DNA from: Chloroflexota bacterium
Lineage (GTDB): Bacteria > Chloroflexota > Anaerolineae > JAAYEA01
Assembly (NCBI GenBank): GCA_019873665.1
Contig: JAIOAV010000006.1
Location: 35,235 to 99,234, forward strand
DNA: 64,000 nt
Direction of reading: 5' to 3'
Numbering within the stretch: the stretch's first letter is position 1; each line of letters starts with the position of its first letter. This document shows positions 56,989 through 64,000 of this stretch, in pieces. A model generated the notes under the pieces. The model was not told the DNA's origin and did no database searches. It saw nothing but the letters and a program-made list of their open reading frames with translations. The translations under genes and the position numbers were made by a program.

Positions 56989-57047
56989 TGTGTCGCCGTT
57001 ATCGGCCAATGACATGTCCGGCAACGGCGACACATGAGTGGCCGATA
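56989..57047. repeat. Interleaved inverted repeats between acsB and acsD, possible pseudoknot
   Basis: Repeat A: 12-bp arms TGTGTCGCCGTT (56989-57000) and AACGGCGACACA (57023-57034). Repeat B: 9-bp arms TATCGGCCA (57000-57008) and TGGCCGATA (57039-57047). Both are perfect. The order A5'-B5'-A3'-B3' is that of a pseudoknot, or of two alternative hairpins sharing base 57000. The last arm ends 56 bases before the acsD start. Confidence 0.8.
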
Positions 57048-57103
57048 CCGCGTGCCGATCTGGTGTTGAAGGATTCTCAGTTCACGAAAGGAGAGGCCGA
57101 TCC

Positions 57104-58090
57104 ATGGCAGCAACTGTGGAGATCCCAAAGGAAAAGTGGACGGGCCAAGTCCGCGAGATCGTTTTGGGCGCGACACCAGCCGAGGGCGGCAGCCGCGCGC
57201 GAAAGGTGATCGTCGGCGGCGAATCCACATTGCCATTCTTGACCTTTGAGGGCCAAATGCCGCACCGACCTGTGGTTGCCGCGGAGGTGTGGGACATCTA
57301 CCCCGATGATTGGTCGCCGATCTTGTTACAGGCGTGGGGCGATGCTGTGAAGGACCCTGCGGCCTGGGCCAAGAAGGCGGAGGAGGCAGGAGCCGATATC
57401 ATCGCCCTCAAGCTGCAAGGTGCTCATCCAGACAGGGGCAATATCGGCGCCGAAGCCGCCAAAGCGACGGTTAGAAGAGTCTTGCAGGCAACTGGCCTAC
57501 CTCTTATCGTGGTGGGTCCTGGCATCGCCGAGAAGGATAACGAGGTGTTGGTGGCAGCGGCAGAGGCAGCCAAGGGGGAGCGCATTGCCATCGGCAACTG
57601 TGAGGACAAGAATTATCGCACTATCGTCGCCGGCGCGCTGGCCCACGACCAGCTGGTGATCGCCAAGACCCCAATTGATGTCAACCTGGCCAAGCAGCTC
57701 AACATCCTGATCAGCGACATGCGCCTGCCATTGGATCGTGTCTTGATGGACCCTACCACTGGCGCGTTGGGCTATGGTCTGGAGTACACTTATTCGGTGA
57801 TGGAGCGCCTGCGTCTGGCGGCGCTCGCCGGCGATGGGATGACTCAGCAGCCGATGATCTGCACGGTTGGCGAGGAAGCGTGGCGCACCAAGGAAGCCAA
57901 GGTGAATGAAGGTGTGCCCAAAGCGTGGGGAGATTGGAAGACGCGCGGCCTTGTCTGGGAAATCAGCACAGCGACGGCGCTCCTGCAAGCAGGAGCGGAC
58001 ATCGTGGTATTGCGCCATCCTGAATCAATCCGTCTGATCCAAGAGACGATTGATGATTTGATGGGTGATCAGCAGAAAGGAGAAGGGTAA
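57104..58090 (+). CDS. acsD: CODH/ACS delta subunit (corrinoid iron-sulfur protein small subunit)
   Basis: A 328-residue TIM-barrel protein. With AcsC it forms the corrinoid iron-sulfur protein that carries the methyl group to AcsB. Recognised segments: PHRPVVAAEVWDIYPDDWSP, GADIIALKLQGAHPDRG, IGNCEDKNYRTI and MDPTTGALGYGLEYTYSVMERLRLAAL, all typical of CdhD/AcsD. The frame opens at 57038; ATG 57104 behind AAAGGAG is chosen. acsC begins 2 bases after the stop, so the two subunits are coupled. Confidence 0.95.
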   Translation: MAATVEIPKEKWTGQVREIVLGATPAEGGSRARKVIVGGESTLPFLTFEGQMPHRPVVAAEVWDIYPDDWSPILLQAWGDAVKDPAAWAKKAEEAGADIIALKLQGAHPDRGNIGAEAAKATVRRVLQATGLPLIVVGPGIAEKDNEVLVAAAEAAKGERIAIGNCEDKNYRTIVAGALAHDQLVIAKTPIDVNLAKQLNILISDMRLPLDRVLMDPTTGALGYGLEYTYSVMERLRLAALAGDGMTQQPMICTVGEEAWRTKEAKVNEGVPKAWGDWKTRGLVWEISTATALLQAGADIVVLRHPESIRLIQETIDDLMGDQQKGEG

Positions 58091-58092
58091 AC

Positions 58093-59439
58093 ATGGGCCT
58101 CAGCGGTCTGCAGATCTACAAGCTCCTGCCAAAGACCAACTGTAAGGAGTGTGGGTACCCAACCTGTCTCGCCTTTGCGATGAAACTGGCGGCACAGCAG
58201 GCCGAACTGGAGACCTGTCCATATGTCTCTGAAGATGCCAAAGCGCAGCTCGCTTCTGCCTCGCAACCGCCTATTCGCCTGATTACCCTGGGAGCCGGTG
58301 CGAGGAAGGTCGAAGTCGGCAACGAGACAGTGCTATTTCGCCATGAGAAGACATTCTATCACCCGCCGGCGCTGGCTGTGCGCCTCACCGATACACTACC
58401 CCTGGACGAATTCAAGAACATGGTAGCGCAGATCGCCTCTTACAAGGTGGAGCGCGTTGGTCTGCAACTAGGGGTGGATGCCATCGCCTTGGAGGACAAG
58501 TCGGGTGATCCTGCTGCGTTTGCCGGCTATGCCAAGGTAGTCAAGGATAGCAGCTTGCCCATGATCCTGATGTCGCAGAACAGGGACGCTTTGGAGGCCG
58601 CGCTCGGCCAGGTCGCGGATACCAAGCCGATGATCTATGCAGCGGATGCCAACACTTGGGAAGAGATGGCCGCGCTGGCGAAGAAACATAGCGTATCCCT
58701 CGCCCTTCACGATCACGGTGATCTGAGCACATTGGCCGACTTGGCCGAAAAAGTCAAGGGGGCAGGCGTCGAAGATATCGTACTCGATCCCGGCGTGCGA
58801 GATATGCACGAATCGCTGGTCTTGGCCACCCAGCTCCGCCGCTTGGCGCTGAAAAAGCAGTTCCGCCCGCTGGGTTATCCGATCATCACCTTTGCGGGAG
58901 AAGGGGCCACGTCGTTGGCGGATGAGGCGATACGCGCCACGCAGCACATCACCAAGTATGGCGGCTTTATTGTGCTTGATCATTTTGATCCCGCCACAAT
59001 CTATCCGCTGCTCACGCTGCGCCTGAACATCTACACCGACCCGCAAAAGCCGATCCAGGTCAGCCCAGGTCTATACGAGATCAACAACCCGAAACCGGAA
59101 TCGCCGCTCCTCGTTACCACGAACTTCTCCCTCACCTACTTTACGGTGGCAGGAGAGGTGGAAGGGAGCGGCGTCCCTGCCTGGTTGCTCATCACTGACG
59201 CCGAGGGGTTGTCGGTGCTCACCGCATGGGCGGCAGGGAAATTCGATGCAGAGAAGATCGCCAAGGCGGTCAAGCAGTTCGGCGTGGAGGGGAAGCTCAA
59301 TCACAAGAAACTGGTGCTGCCCGGCCTGGTGGCTGTGCTATCCGGTGATCTAGAGGAGGAACTGCCGGGCTGGGAGATTCGGGTAGGTCCACGAGAGGCT
59401 ATTGATATTCCGCCCTACCTGAAAAACGTCTGGTCATAA
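58093..59439 (+). CDS. acsC: CODH/ACS gamma subunit (corrinoid iron-sulfur protein large subunit)
   Basis: A 448-residue protein with an N-terminal [4Fe-4S] domain (NCKECGYPTCLAFAMKLA, then ETCPY), which keeps the cobalt in its Co(I) state. The TIM-barrel (VGLQLGVDAIALEDKSG and on) and the C-terminal B12-binding domain follow (TNFSLTYFTVAGEVEGSGVPAWLLITDAEGLSVLTAWAAGKF). The length agrees with CdhE/AcsC. It receives methyl from methyl-THF via a methyltransferase (AcsE, not in this window). An inverted repeat at 59447-59488 follows. Confidence 0.96.
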   Translation: MGLSGLQIYKLLPKTNCKECGYPTCLAFAMKLAAQQAELETCPYVSEDAKAQLASASQPPIRLITLGAGARKVEVGNETVLFRHEKTFYHPPALAVRLTDTLPLDEFKNMVAQIASYKVERVGLQLGVDAIALEDKSGDPAAFAGYAKVVKDSSLPMILMSQNRDALEAALGQVADTKPMIYAADANTWEEMAALAKKHSVSLALHDHGDLSTLADLAEKVKGAGVEDIVLDPGVRDMHESLVLATQLRRLALKKQFRPLGYPIITFAGEGATSLADEAIRATQHITKYGGFIVLDHFDPATIYPLLTLRLNIYTDPQKPIQVSPGLYEINNPKPESPLLVTTNFSLTYFTVAGEVEGSGVPAWLLITDAEGLSVLTAWAAGKFDAEKIAKAVKQFGVEGKLNHKKLVLPGLVAVLSGDLEEELPGWEIRVGPREAIDIPPYLKNVWS

Positions 59440-59446
59440 CCAAGTC

Positions 59447-59488
59447 GAGGCCCAATTCGCGTCATTTTCCCTGGCCGGGTTGGGCCTC
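59447..59488 (+). repeat. Inverted repeat after acsC, weak terminator candidate
   Basis: Arms GAGGCCCAA (59447-59455) and TTGGGCCTC (59480-59488) with a 24-base loop, followed by TATTATT. It could terminate part of the acs transcripts, but the next gene's ribosome binding site starts 8 bases later. Confidence 0.5.
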
Positions 59489-59505
59489 TATTATTGAGGG
59501 ATCCC

Positions 59506-60678
59506 GTGCTCAACTTTATGATCGAGTATCTGGCGCGGGCGTATCTGGTCTGCGTTGTGGTGGCCCAGCTTGGAGTATTGCAGATCATCGCCGCGCGCCG
59601 CCGCCTGATCGGCCTCGCTTTTGCTGACTATCGTGCGCGACCAAAGCTGGGCTACGTTATAGGCGGCACACTCCTGGTGGGCTCATATATCTGGTTTTTC
59701 ACCACCTACAAGGCAATCTTCCAGCCAGGACCGGCCGGCGCGGAGTTGACCTTTCTCTTTGCTGTAGCCTGCATCCTGTCGTTCGGCATCACGTTCACCA
59801 TAGCCGAAGCGCGGCGTTGGCTGGCGCAGCGCCGCGATCGGATGCGAGCGGGGAGCGACGCGACATGGCCTTTCATGGAAGAAGGCAAGGCGACCGGCGT
59901 CTTTGCTGGCAGGCCGGTCTCCTTCGGGATAGCCTCGGGCTTTCTCTTCTATCCGGAGCGAGGGGCGGAGCCATATCCGGCGATCTGTTTCTTGCCCAAT
60001 CAGTCCAGCCAGTCGGCTGAGGGTAGCCAGCGGCGCCACCTGCGGCTTCTTACTCAGGAACTGCTGGATGTTGGCTTTGCGGTTCTGTTAGTTGATCTGA
60101 GAGAGGGCTACCCCTCTTATCCGGAAGTTCTGGCTTTGGTCCCTTCCGCGCTTTCTTTCTTGAGCAAACAACCGAAGGTAGACCCGGACCGACTGGGCGT
60201 ATTGGGATTGGGGCTGAGCGGGAATGTTGCCTTGCGCTCGGCTAGCACCGATGACCGGGTGAAAGCGGTGGCGGCATTGGGCATGCTGCTCAGCGGTGCG
60301 GGCGCACGTCCCGGCCTGGATGTGCTACGCGAGATGACATATCTACAGGCCATACGATGGGCCGGTTTCCGCCAGCGGGAAAGGCTCGTCCTTGACCTGG
60401 CTGCGGTGGAAAGCTTATCAAACACGCCAAGCACTGTGCCGACGCTCCTGATGTGGGGCGCTATGGATGGCCTAGTCTCACCCCAGGAGCGAGCACAGGT
60501 CAGCAACCGCGCCTTTGTAACGAATAGCGAGACATCCTCGCCATCCTCTGGAGAGAGGTCCGCCCTACTCGATATCCGCATTGTGCCGGAGGAAACGCAC
60601 ATGACGCTGCCACAGAACCGCAATGTGGCGCGGAGCACCGCACAGTGGTTTGCAGAAAGGCTGAAGCATGTCGCTTGA
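59506..60678 (+). CDS. Membrane-anchored alpha/beta hydrolase
   Basis: A 390-residue protein. About three hydrophobic segments (residues 3-30, 45-65 and 75-97) precede a dienelactone-hydrolase-like alpha/beta hydrolase domain with the nucleophile elbow LGLGLSGNVALR, the Asp in MWGAMDGLV and the His in PEETHMTLP. The start is placed at GTG 59506, 5 bases after GAGGG; the frame opens at 59494 (TTG). Its last 11 bases overlap the PAP2 gene. Neither gene belongs to known CODH/ACS clusters, and the role is unknown. Confidence 0.75.
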   Translation: MLNFMIEYLARAYLVCVVVAQLGVLQIIAARRRLIGLAFADYRARPKLGYVIGGTLLVGSYIWFFTTYKAIFQPGPAGAELTFLFAVACILSFGITFTIAEARRWLAQRRDRMRAGSDATWPFMEEGKATGVFAGRPVSFGIASGFLFYPERGAEPYPAICFLPNQSSQSAEGSQRRHLRLLTQELLDVGFAVLLVDLREGYPSYPEVLALVPSALSFLSKQPKVDPDRLGVLGLGLSGNVALRSASTDDRVKAVAALGMLLSGAGARPGLDVLREMTYLQAIRWAGFRQRERLVLDLAAVESLSNTPSTVPTLLMWGAMDGLVSPQERAQVSNRAFVTNSETSSPSSGERSALLDIRIVPEETHMTLPQNRNVARSTAQWFAERLKHVA

Positions 60679-61246
60679 TTATGAGTTGTTCCGGCTCATC
60701 AATGGCATCGCAGGGAGCGTGCCGCTGCTGGACACCTTGATGCGACTGGTCGTGAATGAGTATTTCGTGCCCACGACGATCTCGCTTTTGCTTCTTGGCC
60801 TTTGGCTCTGGGGAGAGTCGCCAAAGGAACGAGCCTTCTTGCAGCGCGCAGTCCTGCTCTCCATCAGCGCGTTGGCGCTTTCCGGGATCTTGGTCAAAGC
60901 GTGCAATCTCATCTATTGGCGGCCCCGTCCCTTTGCCAACCATGAAGTCAACCTGCTCTTCTACCGGCCAACCGACTCGTCTTTTCCCAGCAACCCGACC
61001 ACTGTCGGTTTTGCCTTTGCCACAGGGATCTGGCTATACAAGCGTCGGTTAGGAGTGGCGCTGTATGGGCTGGCGGCGCTCTTTGGCTTCTCGCGCATCT
61101 ACTGCGGCGTGCACTATCCCACGGACGTGCTCGGTGGCATTCTGTTCGGCACAGGTTCCGGATTGATCGTTCACAGATACCGCCGACTCCTTGAGCCGCT
61201 CATTAACCTCATCATCAACGTCGGCCGTCGGTTCTTTGTCGCCTGA
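60668..61246 (+). CDS. PAP2-family phosphatase (undecaprenyl-diphosphatase-like)
   Basis: A 192-residue membrane phosphatase with five to six helices. The three PAP2 motifs are KACNLIYWRPRP (KxxxxxxRP), SFPSNPTTV (PSGH-like, with Asn and no His after it) and SRIYCGVHYPTDVLGG (SRxxxxxHxxxD). Its size fits BcrC/YbjG-like undecaprenyl-pyrophosphate phosphatases. The altered second motif lacks the His that usually follows; whether the enzyme is fully active is uncertain. The start overlaps the preceding gene. acsV starts 10 bases after its stop. Confidence 0.82.
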   Translation: MSLDYELFRLINGIAGSVPLLDTLMRLVVNEYFVPTTISLLLLGLWLWGESPKERAFLQRAVLLSISALALSGILVKACNLIYWRPRPFANHEVNLLFYRPTDSSFPSNPTTVGFAFATGIWLYKRRLGVALYGLAALFGFSRIYCGVHYPTDVLGGILFGTGSGLIVHRYRRLLEPLINLIINVGRRFFVA

Positions 61247-61255
61247 GATGAGCAG

Positions 61256-63202
61256 ATGCAAGTAACCATTGAGCCAGCAGGGATCGCCATTGACGCGAAA
61301 AGAGGCGCTCTCCTACACGAGGTGATTGCCCAGGCGGGAGTGGCGCTCAATCTGCCCTGTGGCGGACAGGGTAGGTGCGGGCATTGTCGGGTTCTGGTCA
61401 AGCGCGGCGAGGTGCGACGCCGTTCGCTGTTGCGCCTCAGCAAGGAAGAGATTGCCGAAGGGTGGGCGCTGGCGTGCCAGTCAGTTGTGGAAAGCGATTG
61501 CGTCATCTACGTGCCGCCGCAGGAAGCCATCGAACGCAGGCTGCCGACGGAAAAGTACGCGGCCACCGAGATCACGTTGCCGGTGGAGTGCAGCCCGCAA
61601 GTGCTGCCGATGATCAGGGCATACCACCTAACCATTGATCCACCCAGCTTGGAGGATAATACCACCGACTTTGAGCGACTCCGCAGAGAGCTGGTGCGAC
61701 AGCATGGCATCCGCGCTCTCACTGCCACATTGCCGCTGATGCAGCGACTGGCCACAACGCTTCGAGAGGCGGCATGGGATGTTACGGCGATTCTCGAGAT
61801 GGGCCTCTATGGCGACGAATACGCGGTGCCGCGCCTCGTAGACATACGGCCGGGGTCACAGACGCGGCGCCTTCTGGGGGCAGCCATTGACATCGGCACG
61901 ACCAGCAATGTCGTATATCTGGTAGACCTGGACCGACGCGCCGTCCTGGATAGCGCCTCTGCCTATAACGCGCAGATCGCTTGTGGCGAGGATATCATCT
62001 CGCGCATCATCTACGCCAGCCGCCCAGGCGGGCTGCAACACCTGAGGATGCTGGTAGTGGATACGCTCAACCAATTGATCGCAGACCTGGCAACCCGCCA
62101 CGGCATCGCCACGACCGATATCTATCGCGTGAGCGTCGCGGGCAACACGACGATGACGCATCTGTTTCTGGGCCTGCCACCGACGTATATCCGTCTGGAG
62201 CCATATATCCCGACGGTCAGCCATCCGCCAGCGGTGCTGGCGCGGGAGCTTGGCTTGCAGGTGAACCCGGAGGCCACCGTGGATTGTCTGCCCAGCGTTG
62301 GCGCCTATGTTGGGGGTGACATCACGGCCGGCGTCCTTAGCTCCAATATGTTTCGCACCGACAAGCTAACTCTTTTCATTGACGTCGGCACGAATGGCGA
62401 GATCGTGCTGGGGAATGCCGATTGGCTCATATCCTGTGCGTGTTCCGCCGGACCAGCCTTCGAAGGCGCAGGAGTCGCCTGTGGGATGCGGGCCACTGCA
62501 GGCGCTATTGACGAGGTGTGGATCAACACTGAGACTTATGAGCCGACGGTGCGCACCATCGGCGACGAGCCGCCGCGTGGTATCTGCGGCTCGGGGATGA
62601 TCTCCCTATTGGGCGAGATGTTCATGACCGGCGTGGTGGATAAAGCGGGGCGGCTGAACCGATCCCTGCAGACGTCGCGCATTCGCCTCGGCGAACATGG
62701 GCCCGAATATGTCGTGGTGTGGGCGCCCGAGACAGCGAGTGGCAAAGCCGACATCGTCCTGTCAGAGGTGGACATTGCCAACCTGATCCGCGCCAAGGGG
62801 GCGATCTATGCCGGCTTCTCCGTGCTGACGCGCAGCGTCGGCATCAGCCTGGCAGATGTGGAAGAAGTGTTGATCGGCGGCGCATTTGGCAGGTATTTGG
62901 ACATCGAGAAGGCGGTGCAGATCGGGCTCCTGCCGGATATGCCGTGGGAGCGATTCCGTTACCTGGGCAACACATCGGCGCAGGGAGCTTTTGCTGCGTT
63001 GGTGTGCCCGGATCTGCGCCGCGAGGTGGTCGAGATCGCCAACAAGATGACGTATCTGGAGCTCAGCGCGGACAACACCTTTATGGACGAGTTCACCTCA
63101 GCCCTGTTCTTGCCGCATACCGACACGACGCAATTTCCGTCGGTCATGCGGCTATTGAAGACATCGCCCAAGGGGCAGGATGATGTAAAGCAGGAGAGCT
63201 AA
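61256..63202 (+). CDS. acsV: Corrinoid activation/reductive activase protein (RACo-like, DUF4445)
   Basis: A 648-residue ATP-dependent activator that reduces the corrinoid cofactor of the corrinoid iron-sulfur protein back to Co(I). The N-terminal [2Fe-2S] domain has C35, C41, C44 (CGGQGRCGHC) and C74 (ALACQSVV). The C-terminal ASKHA-type ATPase domain shows IDIGTTSNVVYLVDL, DVGTNGEIVLGN, CACSAGPAFEGAGVACGMRA, ICGSGMISL and GGAFGRYLDI, as in RACo proteins. The start follows the PAP2 gene by 9 bases and the stop touches cooC directly. Confidence 0.95.
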   Translation: MQVTIEPAGIAIDAKRGALLHEVIAQAGVALNLPCGGQGRCGHCRVLVKRGEVRRRSLLRLSKEEIAEGWALACQSVVESDCVIYVPPQEAIERRLPTEKYAATEITLPVECSPQVLPMIRAYHLTIDPPSLEDNTTDFERLRRELVRQHGIRALTATLPLMQRLATTLREAAWDVTAILEMGLYGDEYAVPRLVDIRPGSQTRRLLGAAIDIGTTSNVVYLVDLDRRAVLDSASAYNAQIACGEDIISRIIYASRPGGLQHLRMLVVDTLNQLIADLATRHGIATTDIYRVSVAGNTTMTHLFLGLPPTYIRLEPYIPTVSHPPAVLARELGLQVNPEATVDCLPSVGAYVGGDITAGVLSSNMFRTDKLTLFIDVGTNGEIVLGNADWLISCACSAGPAFEGAGVACGMRATAGAIDEVWINTETYEPTVRTIGDEPPRGICGSGMISLLGEMFMTGVVDKAGRLNRSLQTSRIRLGEHGPEYVVVWAPETASGKADIVLSEVDIANLIRAKGAIYAGFSVLTRSVGISLADVEEVLIGGAFGRYLDIEKAVQIGLLPDMPWERFRYLGNTSAQGAFAALVCPDLRREVVEIANKMTYLELSADNTFMDEFTSALFLPHTDTTQFPSVMRLLKTSPKGQDDVKQES

Positions 63203-63973
63203 ATGACGACTACAATCGCCATCGCCGGCAAGGGCGGCACTGGCAAGACCACCTTTACGACTATGCTGATCAAGTACCTGCGGGAGGAGACATCTGGACA
63301 CATCCTGGCGCTGGATGGCGACCCCAGTTCCAACCTGAACCTTTGTCTGGGGATGCCGCTGGAAGAGACCGTCGGCCACATCCGCGAGGACATGGCGCAG
63401 CAGGTCGGCAGCGGCAGTTATAACCAGGGGATACCCAAGACGGATTATCTGGAATATCGCATCCAATCGGCGCTGGTCGAAGGGGAGCGTGTGGACCTGA
63501 TCGCCATGGGCCGCCCGGAGGGGCCGGGCTGTTATTGCGCCGCGAACAATATCCTGCGCGCTGTGATCGACCGCCTGGGCGACGACTATGATTACGTGGT
63601 GATCGACAACGAGGCAGGTATGGAGCACATCAGCCGCCAGACCACCCGCCACATTGATATCCTCTTTATCATATCGGACCCTACAGTGCGCGGTCTGAGC
63701 GCGGCGGAGAACATCCTCCGGCTGACGCGCGAGTTTAGTGTCTACGGCACACGTGTATCCAGGACGTACTTTGTCGTGAACCAATGGCATGGAGAGTTGC
63801 CAGCCGCTTTTCTCCAGCGCGCGCAGGCGGCAGGCTTGGAGCTAATCGGCACATTGCCACCAGACCCGCAGGTGGCCGAGTTTGACCTCACAGGCCGTCC
63901 GTTGATGGAGTTGGGACAGGATTCGCCGCTCTATCAGGCAGCGAAGGAGATCTACCGTAAAGCAGGTTTGTAG
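63203..63973 (+). CDS. cooC: CODH nickel-insertion accessory ATPase
   Basis: A 256-residue MinD/Mrp-type ATPase needed to load nickel into CODH (CooC) or ACS (AcsF). The deviant P-loop is GKGGTGKTTF with the signature Lys; switch I is ALDGDPSSNLN. The nickel-binding CxC is in GPGCYCAANN. The stop codon of acsV touches its ATG. After its stop, GGAGGGAGAG at 63987-63996 looks like the ribosome binding site of the next gene, cut by the window edge. Confidence 0.95.
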   Translation: MTTTIAIAGKGGTGKTTFTTMLIKYLREETSGHILALDGDPSSNLNLCLGMPLEETVGHIREDMAQQVGSGSYNQGIPKTDYLEYRIQSALVEGERVDLIAMGRPEGPGCYCAANNILRAVIDRLGDDYDYVVIDNEAGMEHISRQTTRHIDILFIISDPTVRGLSAAENILRLTREFSVYGTRVSRTYFVVNQWHGELPAAFLQRAQAAGLELIGTLPPDPQVAEFDLTGRPLMELGQDSPLYQAAKEIYRKAGL

Positions 63974-64000
63974 CCAGCAGATCGCAGGAGGGAGAGAAAT

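Overview
The window is a gene-dense, fully bacterial chromosomal segment with no phage, insertion sequence or CRISPR array. It suggests an anaerobic or microaerophilic member of the Chloroflexota (Anaerolineae-like). The support is a complete bacterial-type carbonyl branch of the Wood-Ljungdahl pathway, secreted proteins with Thr-Pro-rich linkers, a DHH-CBS tRNA nucleotidyltransferase, a T-box-controlled thrS, and an oxygen-defence island built on superoxide reductase, rubredoxin and rubrerythrin-like proteins. The taxon is an inference; the gene content is read directly.

Layout. 1-3250 (minus): a two-component operon (PAS histidine kinase, OmpR-type regulator, degenerate receiver protein, flavodoxin-like protein, partial small protein). 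3309-4715 (plus): infC-rpmI-rplT, with infC starting at an AUC codon. 4733-14990: pncC, an M50 protease, a secreted subtilase, an AIR-synthase-like protein, a DHH-CBS-nucleotidyltransferase, an MBL-fold hydrolase and a GNAT enzyme. 15060-21486: thrS with its T-box leader, a Gfo/Idh/MocA oxidoreductase, a DUF503 protein, rho and a LysM-M23 peptidase. 21500-26134 (minus): an ECF sigma factor overlapping a receiver-only regulator, and a NarL-type two-component pair. 26146-27770: an amidinotransferase-family enzyme and four tRNA genes (Ser-UGA, Ser-GCU and two identical Arg-ACG).

27786-36507 (minus) is a redox and iron island. It holds a triple-thioredoxin/DsbD-type fusion, a flavoredoxin-like reductase, superoxide reductase, an encapsulin with a Cys-rich insertion, a tandem bacterioferritin-like protein with a C-terminal encapsulin-targeting-like tail, a 69-residue half-ferritin, an NADH:rubredoxin reductase fused to rubredoxin, a stand-alone rubredoxin, a rubrerythrin-like protein, a DJ-1/PfpI protein and a Fur/PerR-type repressor whose promoter carries a PerR-box-like site. 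Electrons could flow NADH -> reductase/rubredoxin -> superoxide reductase and rubrerythrin-like proteins, while the encapsulin shell with its ferritin cargo stores the iron.

36671-48186: a HEAT-like protein, DUF192, a PHP hydrolase, a sugar-type solute-binding lipoprotein, then a plus-strand catabolic operon (SIS isomerase, URO-D-like, double alpha/beta hydrolase, HpcH aldolase), YhhN, an amidohydrolase-CYTH fusion and a Nudix hydrolase.

48222-64000 (plus) is the C1 region. A roughly 430-base leader precedes fchA-folD-fhs, followed by an HMA-fold protein, cooS, acsB, acsD and acsC, two membrane-associated genes (alpha/beta hydrolase, PAP2), the corrinoid activator acsV and the nickel-insertion ATPase cooC. 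Formate is activated by Fhs, cyclised by FchA and reduced by FolD. FolD lacks the Lys needed for cyclohydrolase activity, so FchA probably supplies that step. CooS/AcsB and the AcsCD corrinoid protein then make or split acetyl-CoA. The methyltransferase acsE and a methylene-THF reductase are not in the window; a ribosome binding site at the right edge shows that the cluster continues.
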